Shown here in pieces: positions 11,398 through 23,594 of a stretch of DNA of 64,000 nucleotides (its first letter is position 1; each line of letters begins with the position of its first letter). Below the pieces are notes generated by a model. It searched no databases, had not been told where the DNA came from, and was given only the letters and a program-made list of their open reading frames with translations. A program made the translations under genes and the position numbers. Source of the stretch: Paramacrobiotus metropolitanus (lineage: Eukaryota > Tardigrada > Eutardigrada > Parachela > Macrobiotidae); the NCBI RefSeq assembly GCF_019649055.1, contig NW_026570347.1:124001-188000 (forward strand), given 5' to 3'.

Positions 11398-12760
11398 TTA
11401 TTTCTTTTTAACGTTGGGTTTTTTATTCGTCTTTGTGCCTTTCTTTTTCCGACCGAATCTCTCTTTCTTCCATCTCTGCCAGCGCCACCATCGCTGTATT
11501 TTAATAACAGCATTCCACAAGCGTGCTAATTCCATTTTCTCTTCCAGCTCATCTGCACGTTCTTTTTTCCACACACCAATTGCCGTCTGCATGGCACTGG
11601 TTCGTTCCTGTGATTTCACGATTTCACTCTGAACCAAACGCCAGTTCTTCTTTGTGCTTCTTGATCTGCGCTCTGAGGTGCTCCTCCATATGACGAAATT
11701 CCGTCTCCATCACGTACTTCCGGTCCTCCATATCCTTGACGACACAATCGAACAATCTTCCCGCTTCTTGGTACATGTTGTCCGTAGTGCACTGTACGGC
11801 AACACTATACGCTTCCTTGTCCAGTGCGGCGCGTTCCGCTTGTTCGGACTTCCACAACTGTAAATCACAAGCCACGCGGCCACTTTCATCGATGTACTCT
11901 TTCTCCACCGCCACCCGCGCTTCCAGGTCGTTCAACTCCGATTCCGAGAAGGCTTCCTCGCGTTTAACACTGCTCACTACGGATTCAATATGTTCCATCT
12001 GGTCCTTGATATAGTTAGCGGTTATGTCATATTCGTCTTGCACCGGATTCTGCTGTGTTTTCATGAAGTGTTCAGCTTGATCAATTTTCCATGTAGCACT
12101 TCCCATTCGTTTAGATACTTTGCTATGCAGCTTAGACTTTTTTCAGGCGCATCGGGAAGATGATCCAGGACTTCCGCAAATAAATTGAGAAGTCCGGTTC
12201 TGAAATGCCGAACTACGTTGCAATTAGCTATAATTATATACGTGTGCGTTTGTGTTATGACAACTGCACTGCCCAAGTTCTGCTGTTTCTTCGTCGGTCT
12301 CCAGTGCAACATTTTCTAAAAATAATTTTTCTAATGCCGTCTTGACCACCGCTTCGTCTTTACTTAACGTCGATGGTCCGGCACTGGAATTCATAAATCG
12401 GTATTCTTGCAATAAAATATCCCTTAGTGCGCCGGAATCCAATTGTTTCTCTTCTGCCACGGAATTCTAGCAAATATTTACAATGTAATTATATAATAAA
12501 GATAATTTGCACGATTTTTAAACCATCAGATTGTTTTAAACAAGACGACCTTTGTTCGGATATAAAACTGTTTAGGAACAGATTAAAATCACTGTCTTTC
12601 TACAGGTTACCTGTCTCTTCCGTTCCATGGCCTGTTGTACAATGTCCGCTGGGAGAAGTAACCGTAGTTTATTAATGGCTTCCGAAAAAATAAATCTAGC
12701 AATAATCATTTCGGCGGCTTCTAGTTTTGTCCTCACATCTCCAGACAGAGCACTTGATGG
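11398..12760 (-). CDS. IQCD: Dynein regulatory complex subunit 10-like (IQ motif) protein, frame disrupted
   Basis: Minus-strand pieces at 12611-about 12760, 12270-12466, 12100-12199, 11624-12052 and 11398-11637 together resemble DRC10/IQCD: an N-terminal helical block (TKLEAAEMIIARFIF), a middle region (GLLNLFAEVLDHLPDAPEKS), a long coiled coil and a C-terminal IQ motif (AVIKIQRWWRWQRWKK) followed by a Lys-rich tail. DRC10 is part of the nexin-dynein regulatory complex in motile cilia and sperm flagella. Two joins are irregular. At 12053-12099 either a 47-nt intron or a 1-nt indel is needed. Near 11625 the frame shifts by one base inside a TTT run, and no intron fits. The first exon's start codon is not resolved. 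The gene could be functional with assembly errors or a decaying copy. DRC9 (IQCG) is the main alternative name. Confidence 0.68.
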
Positions 12761-13210
12761 ATCGCTTTTTTCGATCCATGGGCAGCAACGATGTATCTGT
12801 CGTTGGAAGGGTCAACGGTTGTGCAGACTTTCCCTTCGTCTTACCTTCCAGCAAGAACACAATGCTCTAAATAAATATTATTAATAAAGCATTGTTAAAA
12901 ATATGTTTTTAATATTTTACTGGAAACGATTTTCCGTTTTGTTTCGCAGTACGAAATCAAACTGAATCTCAAAGCGTCTAAATCCTTATAGTGCCAATCA
13001 ACAGCCGGCGAATGCTTTTTAAAATGCGCTGGCAATGACGAAAGTGACCACTGGCTAAAGGTCACATGACATGAAAATTACTATGGAGACCGACCACACT
13101 TGCCTCGACTTTATTCAACAAAAAAGACAACAACAAAGTTGAAAAGACCATTAAGTTTTTTGTAATCTTACCCCACATTGATAACAAGTAAAACTGAAAA
13201 GCCAAATAGG

Positions 13211-16200
13211 TCATCTCGTTTTATCGACAAACCGTAATACTCTCATTTGTCGACCGTAATCACAGATCAAATCTGAGTTTGGTAATTTAAGGATTTTTCC
13301 TGGAATGGCTATATAATCGGCAACGTTTCCTTCCAGAGAAATAGTTCGAACCACCTCCAAAGTGCGACAATCAAGTACCGCTAATTCTCCAACCGACCCC
13401 AAGAATAAATACTCATTTCTGTAGATAAACGTCGCCAGTCGTCCCATCCCCTTCAAAATGAAAGAAGTTATAATCTGCATCATAAATTCAGTGCATGCTG
13501 AACCAGTAAGAGATACACGCTACTGATAGTAAGAATGGTAAACGGAACATAAAATTTAACACAAAAAAGGCAACCATTCGACTGGACTCAGAATGCTTTA
13601 GACTGGACCTGGATAACTACCATTAAGTCAAAATCTTTCTCTGTGATAAACCTTAAAAAGCAACGTCAAATAAACTGGCGTACCAAAGTGACGTTCTGCA
13701 CGACCATTGCATCGGTTCGGTTCCAGCTGCATATGTTACCGCCATCATACAAGGCGAAAACTGCTGTATCCGAGAATCCAACACACTTCACTGCTTCAGC
13801 ACATTTTGAGCCATACTCTCGTACGAGCAGCCCTGATTCCAAATTCCATAAGCGCACTTTACCATCAGAGTAACCCGAACATGCCCCCAACGGGAACATC
13901 TCCAGATGAAACGAGGTAATAGACCCGGAAGGAACCCAAAGCGAGTGTACACATATCCAGTCAGGAAGTCGCATAACCTACACCAACCAGGAAGTGATAA
14001 TTCAGCAACCAAAACTGCATAAGACTTGCTACTGATAATCAAAACAATTTCGAAACACTACGAAAGGCTTTACCAATCCAAATGCAACTACAACACCAAA
14101 ATAATCCCCAAATATTCACCGTATTCAAAAAGTATTACCTTGATAACGTTGTCGTATCCAACCGTAACAACACGTTCATCCACCACAGTGACTCGGCCAA
14201 CTGCTGCCAAGTGTAACCGAGAAGTGTATCGTTCCAACAACTGTAGTCGATTAAGTTCGATCAGATCCACTACACCGTTGTCCCTCCCAGCGATCACCTC
14301 CAAACCGGTGAACCCTAACGCACTGATACCATTCTCGGTTGTTTTGTATGACGTAACACATAATCCCGTTTCCACTTCGTACACTTCGATCATACCATCC
14401 GCACAACCCGCCACAACAATTCCTTTTCGCATTGCCAGCGACCATATCTGTCTCTTTGGATCAATGCATAAATCTTTCGGCGAAATTCTCCTCAAAGCGT
14501 TTCCTCGCGGTGTTGTGTATGGCGTAATAACCCGCTTGAACGCTCGGCAAATTTTCAACTAAACCATAAGCAATTTTGTAATCCCAAGCATGAGATGAAG
14601 AAACTTAATACTCACCGCATTCCAGTTCCACACTCGCAACTGACCGCCGCAGCAACTAGTAGCCACGAGATCTTCATGCACAATCATATTTGTTATGGCC
14701 AGCGGATGTTCCAGTAGACAGTAAACATGCACATCCGCCTTGAACGGCCGGGACGGAATCGCGTTGCGGTCTTTGTTTCTTGATGGAAACATCAAGTGAA
14801 TGGGCCACAAAGAACGGAGTGCATACATAAACAATCCCAAGACCATACAGCCGGTGGATGCACCCAAAATAAACAGCACCCAAAGATCTTGTTCCGCTAG
14901 TTTTCCCTGCATTTCAAAAATGACTGAATTAGACAAAATGTGAATCTATAAAGTTTTTTTGTCGAATCTCCTTCTAATTCATCTTCAATATAAACAATGC
15001 ATTGCAAGTTGCAAGTCAAAATTATAAGTGAACCAAGTCACAGTAAACGAATGTTTCGAGACTTCTGCTTTTTAGAAACCAACAAAACTTCCAAAAAATA
15101 AGGTGCTGCAGTTCAAGTAATTGAATATTATATTTATTTAATTGAATATTATATATATATCTTTGTAAAACATTCAGACCGCTGCGACAATTTGGAAGAA
15201 ATCTATGCATTAACTACTACATACGGAAATAACAGACTGTATGCAAGTGCATCTGTCTGATACAGTACCTGGAGGTATTCCTGTTGTCTTGCCATGAATT
15301 CCTCATCTTTCCAAGGCGCTTTTTTATGATCCAACGGATGTCGACTAGCCACAGCCACCTCAGGAGCAATGCTAATATCTACCCTTATCGGCGGCAGGAT
15401 GCTGATATATTTGCCCGACAGACTAACATTATAGTAGCCGAATAATGTGGGCCAATGACGGTACGATAATTTGTGCATATTATCCAAAATCACACTATCC
15501 ACTTTCTGATAATTTCCAAGATCGCGCACCCATAAACGTCCTGACTGCACAGCATCCATGAAACCTAGCTGGTACACCAAGACAGCAGTCCAAACTAGGA
15601 TAAAACCCATGAAGGCACGCTGCATAATGCGACGGCTTAAGAGAAACCACAGTAGTCGCACACGTCTGGCAGTGTGAACGTCCGGTATTTCTGCTTGTGG
15701 GTCCACTGGATTCATCTGCTTAGATTCAGATTTAGTCGCAGCGACAACAAATTTCCCTGACGGACCACTTGTTCGATTCAACCAGTTCAAAACCGGGCAA
15801 CGGACCTCTGGGATATCAAAACCTATCTCCTTATAGGATTTTTCTGAAGCAGTTGTCCCCGCACGGTGGTTAAGATGATCGGAAAGGTCCATGCGGCCAA
15901 TGTCAATTGATAAAACAGCACAGAAGAAAAAAATTTGTAGATATACATCCACCACCAACCCAACAAATGCCATCATGCAGAATTCCTAAACGCAAAAAAA
16001 TCAGCTAGCATTCAGTAACTTATTCCCCAAACGTAATCCCGTCCGTAATGGAAGGTTAAAAGTTTACATACCTGAAATGCTGGTATATAAGTCATATAGC
16101 CAATGGATGCAATGGCTAGGCCGGAAAGAAAATATTTAAGTATTCCCCATGCTTCTCTGCTAAATCCTGTTTCAAAAACGCAGCAAAGATAACATTTCAC

Positions 16201-18650
16201 CATACTCCAGCATGCCTCAATAACAAAAAACATTCCATTTATGTCAAAATAAACGTACGCTAGCATCCAAAATCGCTCATAAATTAAAAATGCAATAATG
16301 ACAAGCGAAACACTATTAAGTGAAATATCATTATGCAAGATTTTATTAAGTCAGTTTTCACAGATACAATGTAGGTGTAAGGCCAATCGACATAAAACAT
16401 ACCTTGAGCAATGCGATATTTAACGTCCAAATGCACCGGCGTTGAGACAACTGATTTTGTAATCACAATAACATTCTCGAGGCCAATCATTACAACCAGA
16501 TATGGAAAAATTTCCCTAAAGATTAGGGCCACTTGAAACGCTGCAAATTCACTTAATCCTAGTCGACGGAGTCAGACATACCCTCCATTCACAGTAAAAT
16601 TCAATCCGAAGAAGGAACATAATCCGGATGACATAGCCAAAGAGCAAAATATGGTAGCAACTGCACTAATGGCCAAGCCAATTTTTGATTTAACCATTTC
16701 CAGTTTTCCTGTACCAAACAAATTAAAATTTAACTTATATCGATGATAGGAAATGGATGCTAACTTTGCTAAGCAATTTTACTAATAAGATAAATATGTG
16801 AGATACAAAGCAGGAAATTTGTCACTCACTGACGGAAAAGTATAAGTACAAGAGGACAATAATGTAAGTCATGATCAAAGGCAGAAACTGCACCAATTCC
16901 GGAAACGCCAGAAAGCTGATATGGACGATGTGGTCGACCGGGGGTTCGACAGTGCTTTCAGAAACATTAAAGAAGTCTTTTATGGCCGACGATAAGGCAC
17001 TCAGAAATCTGCAAATCGAAAATCGTTTTCGGCTCAGACTGAAACACAAGCACGTCAAATTTTGGTAGTAACACCACTATGCAAACAAAAAATGTAAGGA
17101 AACTGAGTAAAACGAATATTTCATGGAATAATCACCATATATTACTTCTATAATCTATAGAAATACATATCAGCTTACTGAGGATCATATACACGAAGGA
17201 TCACAGTAATGGCGAATCCAACACTTCGCTTTCGCAATCCAAATATTTGTGGCCGGATACCAGTATCTGACCATGGAACTCCAAACGCCAGATCTGTAAT
17301 TATGTCAGAATTATAATTTTAAAAAACTGTAATGCCTGGATCGAATCGCACAAATTGTACAGTTTGTGTACAGTTCCGTACGTACCTTTAAATCCGGGAG
17401 CCGAATCTATGGTAGTGCGCTTTTCATGAGCAAAAATGGTTCCGAGAATATCGGAGTCGGTATCATACCTGCAATTCGAACAAACAGATGCAAAGAAAAC
17501 TGATGCAGCTGCTTTAAAAAAGCCCCAGAAAATAAAGAAACCGTTGTTCTGCTTGGCCCGGTGCTTCACCGAGAGTGGCGAAATCACACCACACAAATTA
17601 TAAAAGCATCGGAACTCCAGAACTCCTATAGCACCATCACAATTTCTTTTGTGCGAAATAACTGCGCAAGCATTCCTTACTTTGTCCTATCCAAATCCCA
17701 GATATTAGCTGGGGAAATAATTAGACATTCACTTTCCGGAAGAAATCCGTATCTTCGATATTTCCAAGCCACGTTGCCAGCAACATAGCACTGGTCACGT
17801 AAAGCTTGTCCATTCCCTGATGTCGTCATGTTGAACGCCTGAAGGAACTGCAGTATGTCGAACACTTTCCCCAGTGGCGTTCGGACCGCATCGATCGGTA
17901 TCAAATCATTAGTCCAATGTGAGATCTGAGCGGTTGTAATAATCTGCTGGACATACGCTTCCGGAATTCGTCCCTGCCCGAGCTATTAAAAGCCGCCGTC
18001 AAATATAGTGAAATATTTCATATCACCCTACCACTTTATTTTTAAAAAAAGTCGACAATGTTTTACAGCAAAACTAAATTCTGCACGCACATCTAAAACA
18101 AGCAATAAAAAAATCAAAACACCGACATAAACAAACAAGAACAACAAGCACGGTTGACATTAAATATGCAGACAGTCGACAGGCTGCAGACAAGACTACT
18201 AGTACTTCTACCGCATTACTTTAACGATACCAATAAATAATAGAATGTTATTTATTAATAAATTATTATTAACAGTACCCATTCGGGAAGATCAGATAAC
18301 GACGTCCTGCCGTCGATGCGAACCGCAAACTCCTTGATGGGTGTGACGAATTCGATTGGCGCATAACCCGGGAGTGGTTGCTTCGTAAGGGGTAAGCTGA
18401 AAGCAGAAAAAAACTGCGAATAGCGGGATACGAGAAATAGCAAGTGCCAGCGATTCCCTGATCTGAGCATTTACGTCGCCGTTCAGAATCGCGCCTACTT
18501 GACTTACCAACACAATACCAAGGTACATATCGACAGGAAGATGATGGAATAAGGATGTCCTGCACAGAAGCGTCCGTGCACGTATGCCCATTTTTCAACG
18601 CGGACGCGCATGTTCCGGAGATAAAGATCGTAGAGTTCTTTCCAGTCCAT
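13211..18650 (-). CDS. SCAP: SREBP cleavage-activating protein (SCAP)
   Basis: Fourteen exons, all in phase: 18508-18650, 18279-18396, 17681-17982, 17386-17468, 17179-17293, 16830-17038, 16582-16708, 16403-16515, 16072-16166, 15269-15985, 14616-14906, 14139-14558, 13684-13977, 13211-13450; 1088 residues. The N-terminus (MDWKELYDL...) runs into a membrane span and the lumenal motif [19 protein letters not shown]. The sterol-sensing domain is clear: [20 protein letters not shown] then [16 protein letters not shown], and [13 protein letters not shown], which matches the COPII-binding MELADL region of mammalian SCAP. The lumenal loop 7 signature [17 protein letters not shown] is present, followed by WD40 repeats. 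SCAP escorts SREBP from ER to Golgi and retains it when sterol is high. The protein is shorter than human SCAP mainly by loss of low-complexity linkers. No frame damage. Confidence 0.96.
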
Positions 18651-19331
18651 GGTTCCACGGTCTCGTGTGTGCCAAACATTATACACTCAACAGCGTATCA
18701 AAATCCAAGTGCTATAATTATAAATATGAGATCCATGCTCAGATAGTACACACAGTATGCAGAGCCAGTATGACGACATAGAAACATCCTACGGTCACTC
18801 GTGAAACTCCTAATAATACTGAAATCGTAAAGGAAAACAACACAGCAAAAACTAAAAAAATTTGGAAAGCGAGATCAAATCAACCGCGAAACGCAAAATT
18901 TGCAAAACAGATCATGAGCAAAGGGAAAGTCTGCAAAAGAAATCAGCTTTGGGGGTGCAGCGAGCCGAGCTTGTGAAAGGAATGCGTGCTCCAACCCCTG
19001 GTAACGTGCGGGGGGTTACAAATTTTTGAAAAACAGCCGCTTGCGTTACGCAGCTAGCACAAGTTTCGTTTTTCGTATTGTAGCAAAGCTCCGTTACTAC
19101 ACACATACAAATGATACAATAATTCTATAGCGAGAAAGGTAGTTACCCAGAATCACGCGAGCATTAGGTAATAAATTCGCCTGAAGCTACCGATAAAAAC
19201 GAAAACAGATATTGCTGATAATGCTATCGGCACCGTCTTCAACATATGCAGCTGCATGCAGCAGTTTGAAAAATTTCAACTTTGCCCTGTTATGTACACT
19301 ACCCGCTCCGTTCGCTTGCGCCATCAGTGCA
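18651..19331. other. Shared divergent promoter region of SCAP and aldo-keto reductase A
   Basis: The two genes are head to head with about 680 bp between chosen start codons. No TATA box or other clear element was recognised. An in-frame ATG at 19221 could extend the reductase N-terminus by 37 residues. Confidence 0.45.
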
Positions 19332-22300
19332 ATGAGTAACAGTATCAGGCCTCCTCGATCTGAAAATGGGAATCCCTCGACTGACCATAAAAGCAGGTCA
19401 GGTTATGACGCTGTAGGATGAGTACCGTATTTCTATTGCTTTACAGAATTTTTCCATTTTAAAATAATGAAATACAGATATCCGGCAACGTTTCAAGACG
19501 GCTTCCACGATGCGGAGACCGTGCAAAAACTGCGCTACAACCGTCTGGGAAGCACTGAGCTCAGCATTTCCGGCTTAAGTATCGGTAAGCATCAGTCTCT
19601 CTTAAAAACTCATTCCGAAAAGTCGGTTGTGTGTTCACAAGCCCATGGTCAGTCTATTTGGTACGCAAAGGAATAGTATAAATATAGGGGGCGAAAGTAA
19701 ACGTGTTCCACCGTTCCCCTGTACTGCTGCCGTCACCCGACTGGAGTTTGACGTTGTGGCTGAACATGGCGCTTACGTACCGCGCCAGATTTAACCATAT
19801 GTACTGCCGTAACGTCACACTCCGGGCGGGTGACATACATTTTCGCCCCTATATGCATTCGTCTGCGTTTAAAATTTTAATTTGCATTAGAAACAAATGC
19901 ATACATCAGCCCGTTCAATTGTAAAACCTGCTGCAGTAAGAGTAACTCCATAAAACTGTACTTTCAGTTGTTAGAATAAATTAACAATAATAGTTATAAC
20001 AAAACGTTTGATATTATAAGTTAAATAATGTTAGATACTTATATTTACTACGGCTGATTGTATTTGCCTATATACCGTAATTACCGTATCGTTGCACAGT
20101 GCACTTGCAACCGTTTTGCGTCTTGCATTTTAAAGCGGTCTGTTCACCGGTCAGTGTAATCCTCTACCTACTTCTTTATTGTTCCAGGTGGTGGAGGTTT
20201 TGGCGGGTTTTATGAGTCTATAAACGAGAGCGAGGTAAGCAAAAACATTAGCTAGTTAAGCAAAAAATTCAACTGACTTTAACTTGCTCACGTATTTATG
20301 ATCTGCCCACTGTTTAACAATAATAAATATTGGACGCTGTAAGAGTGGAAATTTAAAGCGGAATGAGCGACGTATCACACGAGTTATTAATTTTTTAGGC
20401 TGTTAAAGCCATTCATTTGGGTTTAAAATTGGGATTGAATTACATCGATACTGCACCGTGGTATGGAAGTGGCAGGTCCGAAGCGATCTTTGGAAAGGTA
20501 ACTTTTTTACCACATTTTTGATGATATAACAAAACACTTGTTGTGTGGAAAACATATAAGGAGTCATATGGTTGTCTTAATCTTTTGCGGTGTTTTTATA
20601 GGCTTTGGCAACTGTGCCCAGGAATGCTTATTACATTTCCACCAAAGTAGGACGCTACGATCCAGAAGTGACCAAAATGTTTGATTTCCGAGCGGAAAGA
20701 GTTATTGCTAGTGTAGATGAAAGTCTACAACGACTTGCGCTTCCTTACGTGGATGTTATACAAGTAAACGGTTTTAATGGTACACAGCATTTTTTAGATT
20801 TGGTTAAGGAAACCAAAAAATGCCGAATATTTAAAAGTTAATGCATTTCTAAACGCTGTTTCCGTTTAGATACACGATCTGGAATTTGCTCCTAGTATGG
20901 ACATAATTTTAGATGAAACACTTCCAGCCTTAGAAAAAGTGCGACAATCAGGAAAAGCCAAGTTTATAGGCATCACCGGCTATCCCGTAAAAACCTTATT
21001 GTACGCGTTTTATTCCGGTACTATACTTAAAAATTTGTATAACAATTTTGATGAGCGTAAAAATCACGATAACACTAAACTTTTTCAAGTCTATGCTGGA
21101 TGTATAAGCACTGTTACTGATTTTATGTAGTGTTCTATACCGACCTGTGAGATGTTAGAAGTCTTCAAATTGCTGTGAAGTTGATTTCGTTGTAGAGAAG
21201 TGGTAAAACGAAGCCGAATCAAGATCGACACGGTATTATCGTATTGCCGTTATGGTCTTTTGAATAACGACTTGGCGGAAATAATCGCTGAATTGCAAGA
21301 GCGCGACATCGGAATACTGAATGCGGCACCGGTTTGTATGGGACTGTTGTCCGAGAGAGGCCGCCACAATGGCACGTTGCACAGGACTCCATTAAAGAAG
21401 TCTGTAGGGATGCTGTTAGGGACGCCAAAGTATGTAAAGCAAATTATTAAAATCTTGTTAAATACAAACTCACCGCAGATTTTCATGGCCTTAGAAGGTG
21501 GAAATATCTATATTTATATATGCGTCCATTTTATGTACTTGAATCGTAAACCGATACTTTGTTCCACCGTCCGCTTTGAACTGGAATATCATTCTAGAAT
21601 CGTGGTTTTGATCTGGGAACTCTTGCTCTCAAGAAATGCTATGCTTCCAAAGATGTGGCAACAACTTTGATCAGTATGGAAAGGTTAGTCATGCAGATTA
21701 TTTCCGTTTTACTTCAGTGTTAAAAGTATGTTTTAATTTGAACTGGTGTAACTGTTTATTAACAGTACTATAATGCAGCAACATCTAGACAAATACTTTG
21801 AGATATCAGTATTTTCGTCATTTTTTAAACGACTAACTTTTATGACAATATGCTATTATTAATACGAAGTATAAAATTGTTAAGTAATGGTTAGTATTTT
21901 AGTGATGCGTTGTTATAGCTGCGCAAACGAAATAAAAATAATAAATTTCTCAACGTTATTTGAAGGCATTAGGGATGTTGCCTGTACCACAGTCTCCATT
22001 TCAGTATTTGACAATGTTATGAACCGTTAATTTTACTTCAGGCCGGAAATTGTTTCTGCAAATGTTAAAGCAGTGACAGAACCATTTACAACGGAAGAAC
22101 AGAGTACAGCTGATTCTATTACGGAGAGGTTAGAAATGCAAACACAAAAATTATATGTGACATCAAGCCGGTTGTTTAGTTGCAATGTCTTCCAGTGTAC
22201 CATCGATTGCGTATTCGTTTTTAAAGCACTTTTGTTAAAGTATTGAAATCGGGGCGGTTTTCTAACAAATTTTCTTTGTGCAGGTATTTTTTGCCTTTGT

Positions 22301-22377
22301 CACAGACCCATTGGGAAGGTGTGGACGTAGACAAATACTGGCGGAAACTGAAAGAAAAGACGGTTGAAGCTACTTAG
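19332..22377 (+). CDS. Aldo-keto reductase, L-galactose dehydrogenase-like, copy A (one frameshift)
   Basis: Exons: 19332-19401, 19447-19584, 20188-20234, 20399-20497, 20602-20763, 20870-21000, 21196-21429, 21598-21683, 22042-22128, 22284-22377. The protein resembles plant L-galactose dehydrogenase-type AKRs: NADPH-barrel motifs NYIDTAPWYGSGRSEAIFGK, a central segment AERVIASVDESLQRLALPYV and IDTVLSYCRYGLLNNDL. The catalytic tetrad can be read as Asp and Tyr in IDTAPWYG, Lys in YYISTKVGRY and His in IHDLEF. In exon 7 the frame is broken near 21362: codons after SERG only continue the family sequence (PPQWHVAQDSIKEV) if one C is added in GGCCGCC, and with that base the exon also meets the next one in phase. 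This is either a 1-nt assembly error or a real lesion. The 5' exon and exact start are less sure. Substrate cannot be inferred. Confidence 0.85.
19685..19852. mobile_element. MITE-like palindromic element in intron 2 of reductase A
   Basis: ATATAGGGGGCGAAAG at the left edge reappears inverted as TTTCGCCCCTATAT at the right edge. Internally GTCACCCGACTGGAG is mirrored by CTCCGGGCGGGTGAC. The 168-bp unit has no coding potential, and TA or TATA at its edges may be the target duplication. Confidence 0.6.
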
Positions 22378-23594
22378 ATTACACCAACTTGATACTTCCC
22401 TAAATTTCGTGATTATAGCGGAGTGCCTGACCATAGGGCGTGGTGACAATACAATTGCAAAGTAATCTGCATAGTGCATACTAAACTTTGCGATGTTAGT
22501 CATACGAAAGGCTGTTTCGGCTAATATTTGCCTTCACATTGTCAGAACTGATTGAAACATGATATTGTACAAAACAGGCTTTTTTTTAAAGGCGACTTTT
22601 ATCATTAAAGACCAGTTAGTGGCGCCAGAATATTGTAATTGCTGTATTTTACTATTTCTATGCAGTGCGTAGCAGGAGAAGGAGGAGCAGGTCGACCAGA
22701 GTATTATTAGACTACTTATACTATGATAAAAGCGAAAAATGCTGCGCCCTAACATCAATGCTCGTCAACCCACCTATAATTATTTGACTTTCCGTACGCT
22801 CGCTAATTGCTAGATTGATAAAGTTATTGTTAAAGTCATAAAATATGCATTTTATTTGAATAAAATAATTATTACACTATTTCACGACTGGTAATGTAGG
22901 TTCGGAAAACGTATAAAACTGCACAGTATGTACTTGAAGTTGAATACTATTATTGTAAGAAAAATTAATAACATAGTATTAAGCATCTTGTTATGTGCGT
23001 TACCTATAAACCTACGGGAGGATAGAGGTTTTAGTTGATTTTTAATGCTTAAATTTTAACTGTGAGTAGTGTGCCTGCAATTTTGTAATTTTGATTTGTA
23101 ATTTTGATTTTGTACCGCTTGCAATTTTGTAATTTTGATGGCTGTTGCTTGTAATTGTAATTAAAGTATTAATTTTACTTAGTTATTTTACTTTTTATTT
23201 TACTTACTTAATTTTATTAATTTTACTTTAACAGTTTAACTGACTGCAGTTTGCTTTTGCGCTTGTACGTACATTAGCGACCGAAGTACAACTGGACCCA
23301 GCTAGATCGCTGACCGCTGAAGTAGTACTCGTACGGTACACGGATTTATTATGCACGCTAAGTGACGCTTGAAACAAAAACACGGATGCTACAGTTGCTT
23401 CTTTAATTCGTTTTTTAACTACAAACGTTGACGCACAAAAAAGTCCAAGTCAACGAATTCTGACAAGTTACAAACTGCCGACGATGGAGCATTTTGGACG
23501 GTGATTCTTGCACACTAGCTTCCTGAACATCCTTGCTTCCAAAGGGCTCAACGTTTTTTTTAAATTTTATTTCTCCAGTACCTCCAGACTGAAC
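22378..23594. other. Intergenic, repeat-like low-complexity stretch
   Basis: No exon seen. Between 23075 and 23235 there are tandem-like AATTTTGTAATTTTGAT units and TTTACTTA-rich sequence. A 46-bp dispersed repeat lies at 23018-23063. Confidence 0.5.
23018..23063. repeat. Dispersed repeat, copy 1
   Basis: About 46 bp closely matching 30261-30305 in the same orientation (shared cores TTTTAGTT, ATTTTTAATG and TTAAA) with a few mismatches and indels. Probably a fragment of a mobile element; no ends recognised. Confidence 0.5.

Noticed and set aside
11398-12760. Naming the axonemal gene DRC9/IQCG
   Set aside because: Both have coiled coil and IQ motif, but the N-terminal helical block and the middle region fit DRC10/IQCD better.
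14026-14562. 178-codon open frame on the plus strand
   Set aside because: It lies antisense to a well-supported SCAP exon whose frame carries family-typical WD40 sequence; composition is Ser/Thr-rich noise.
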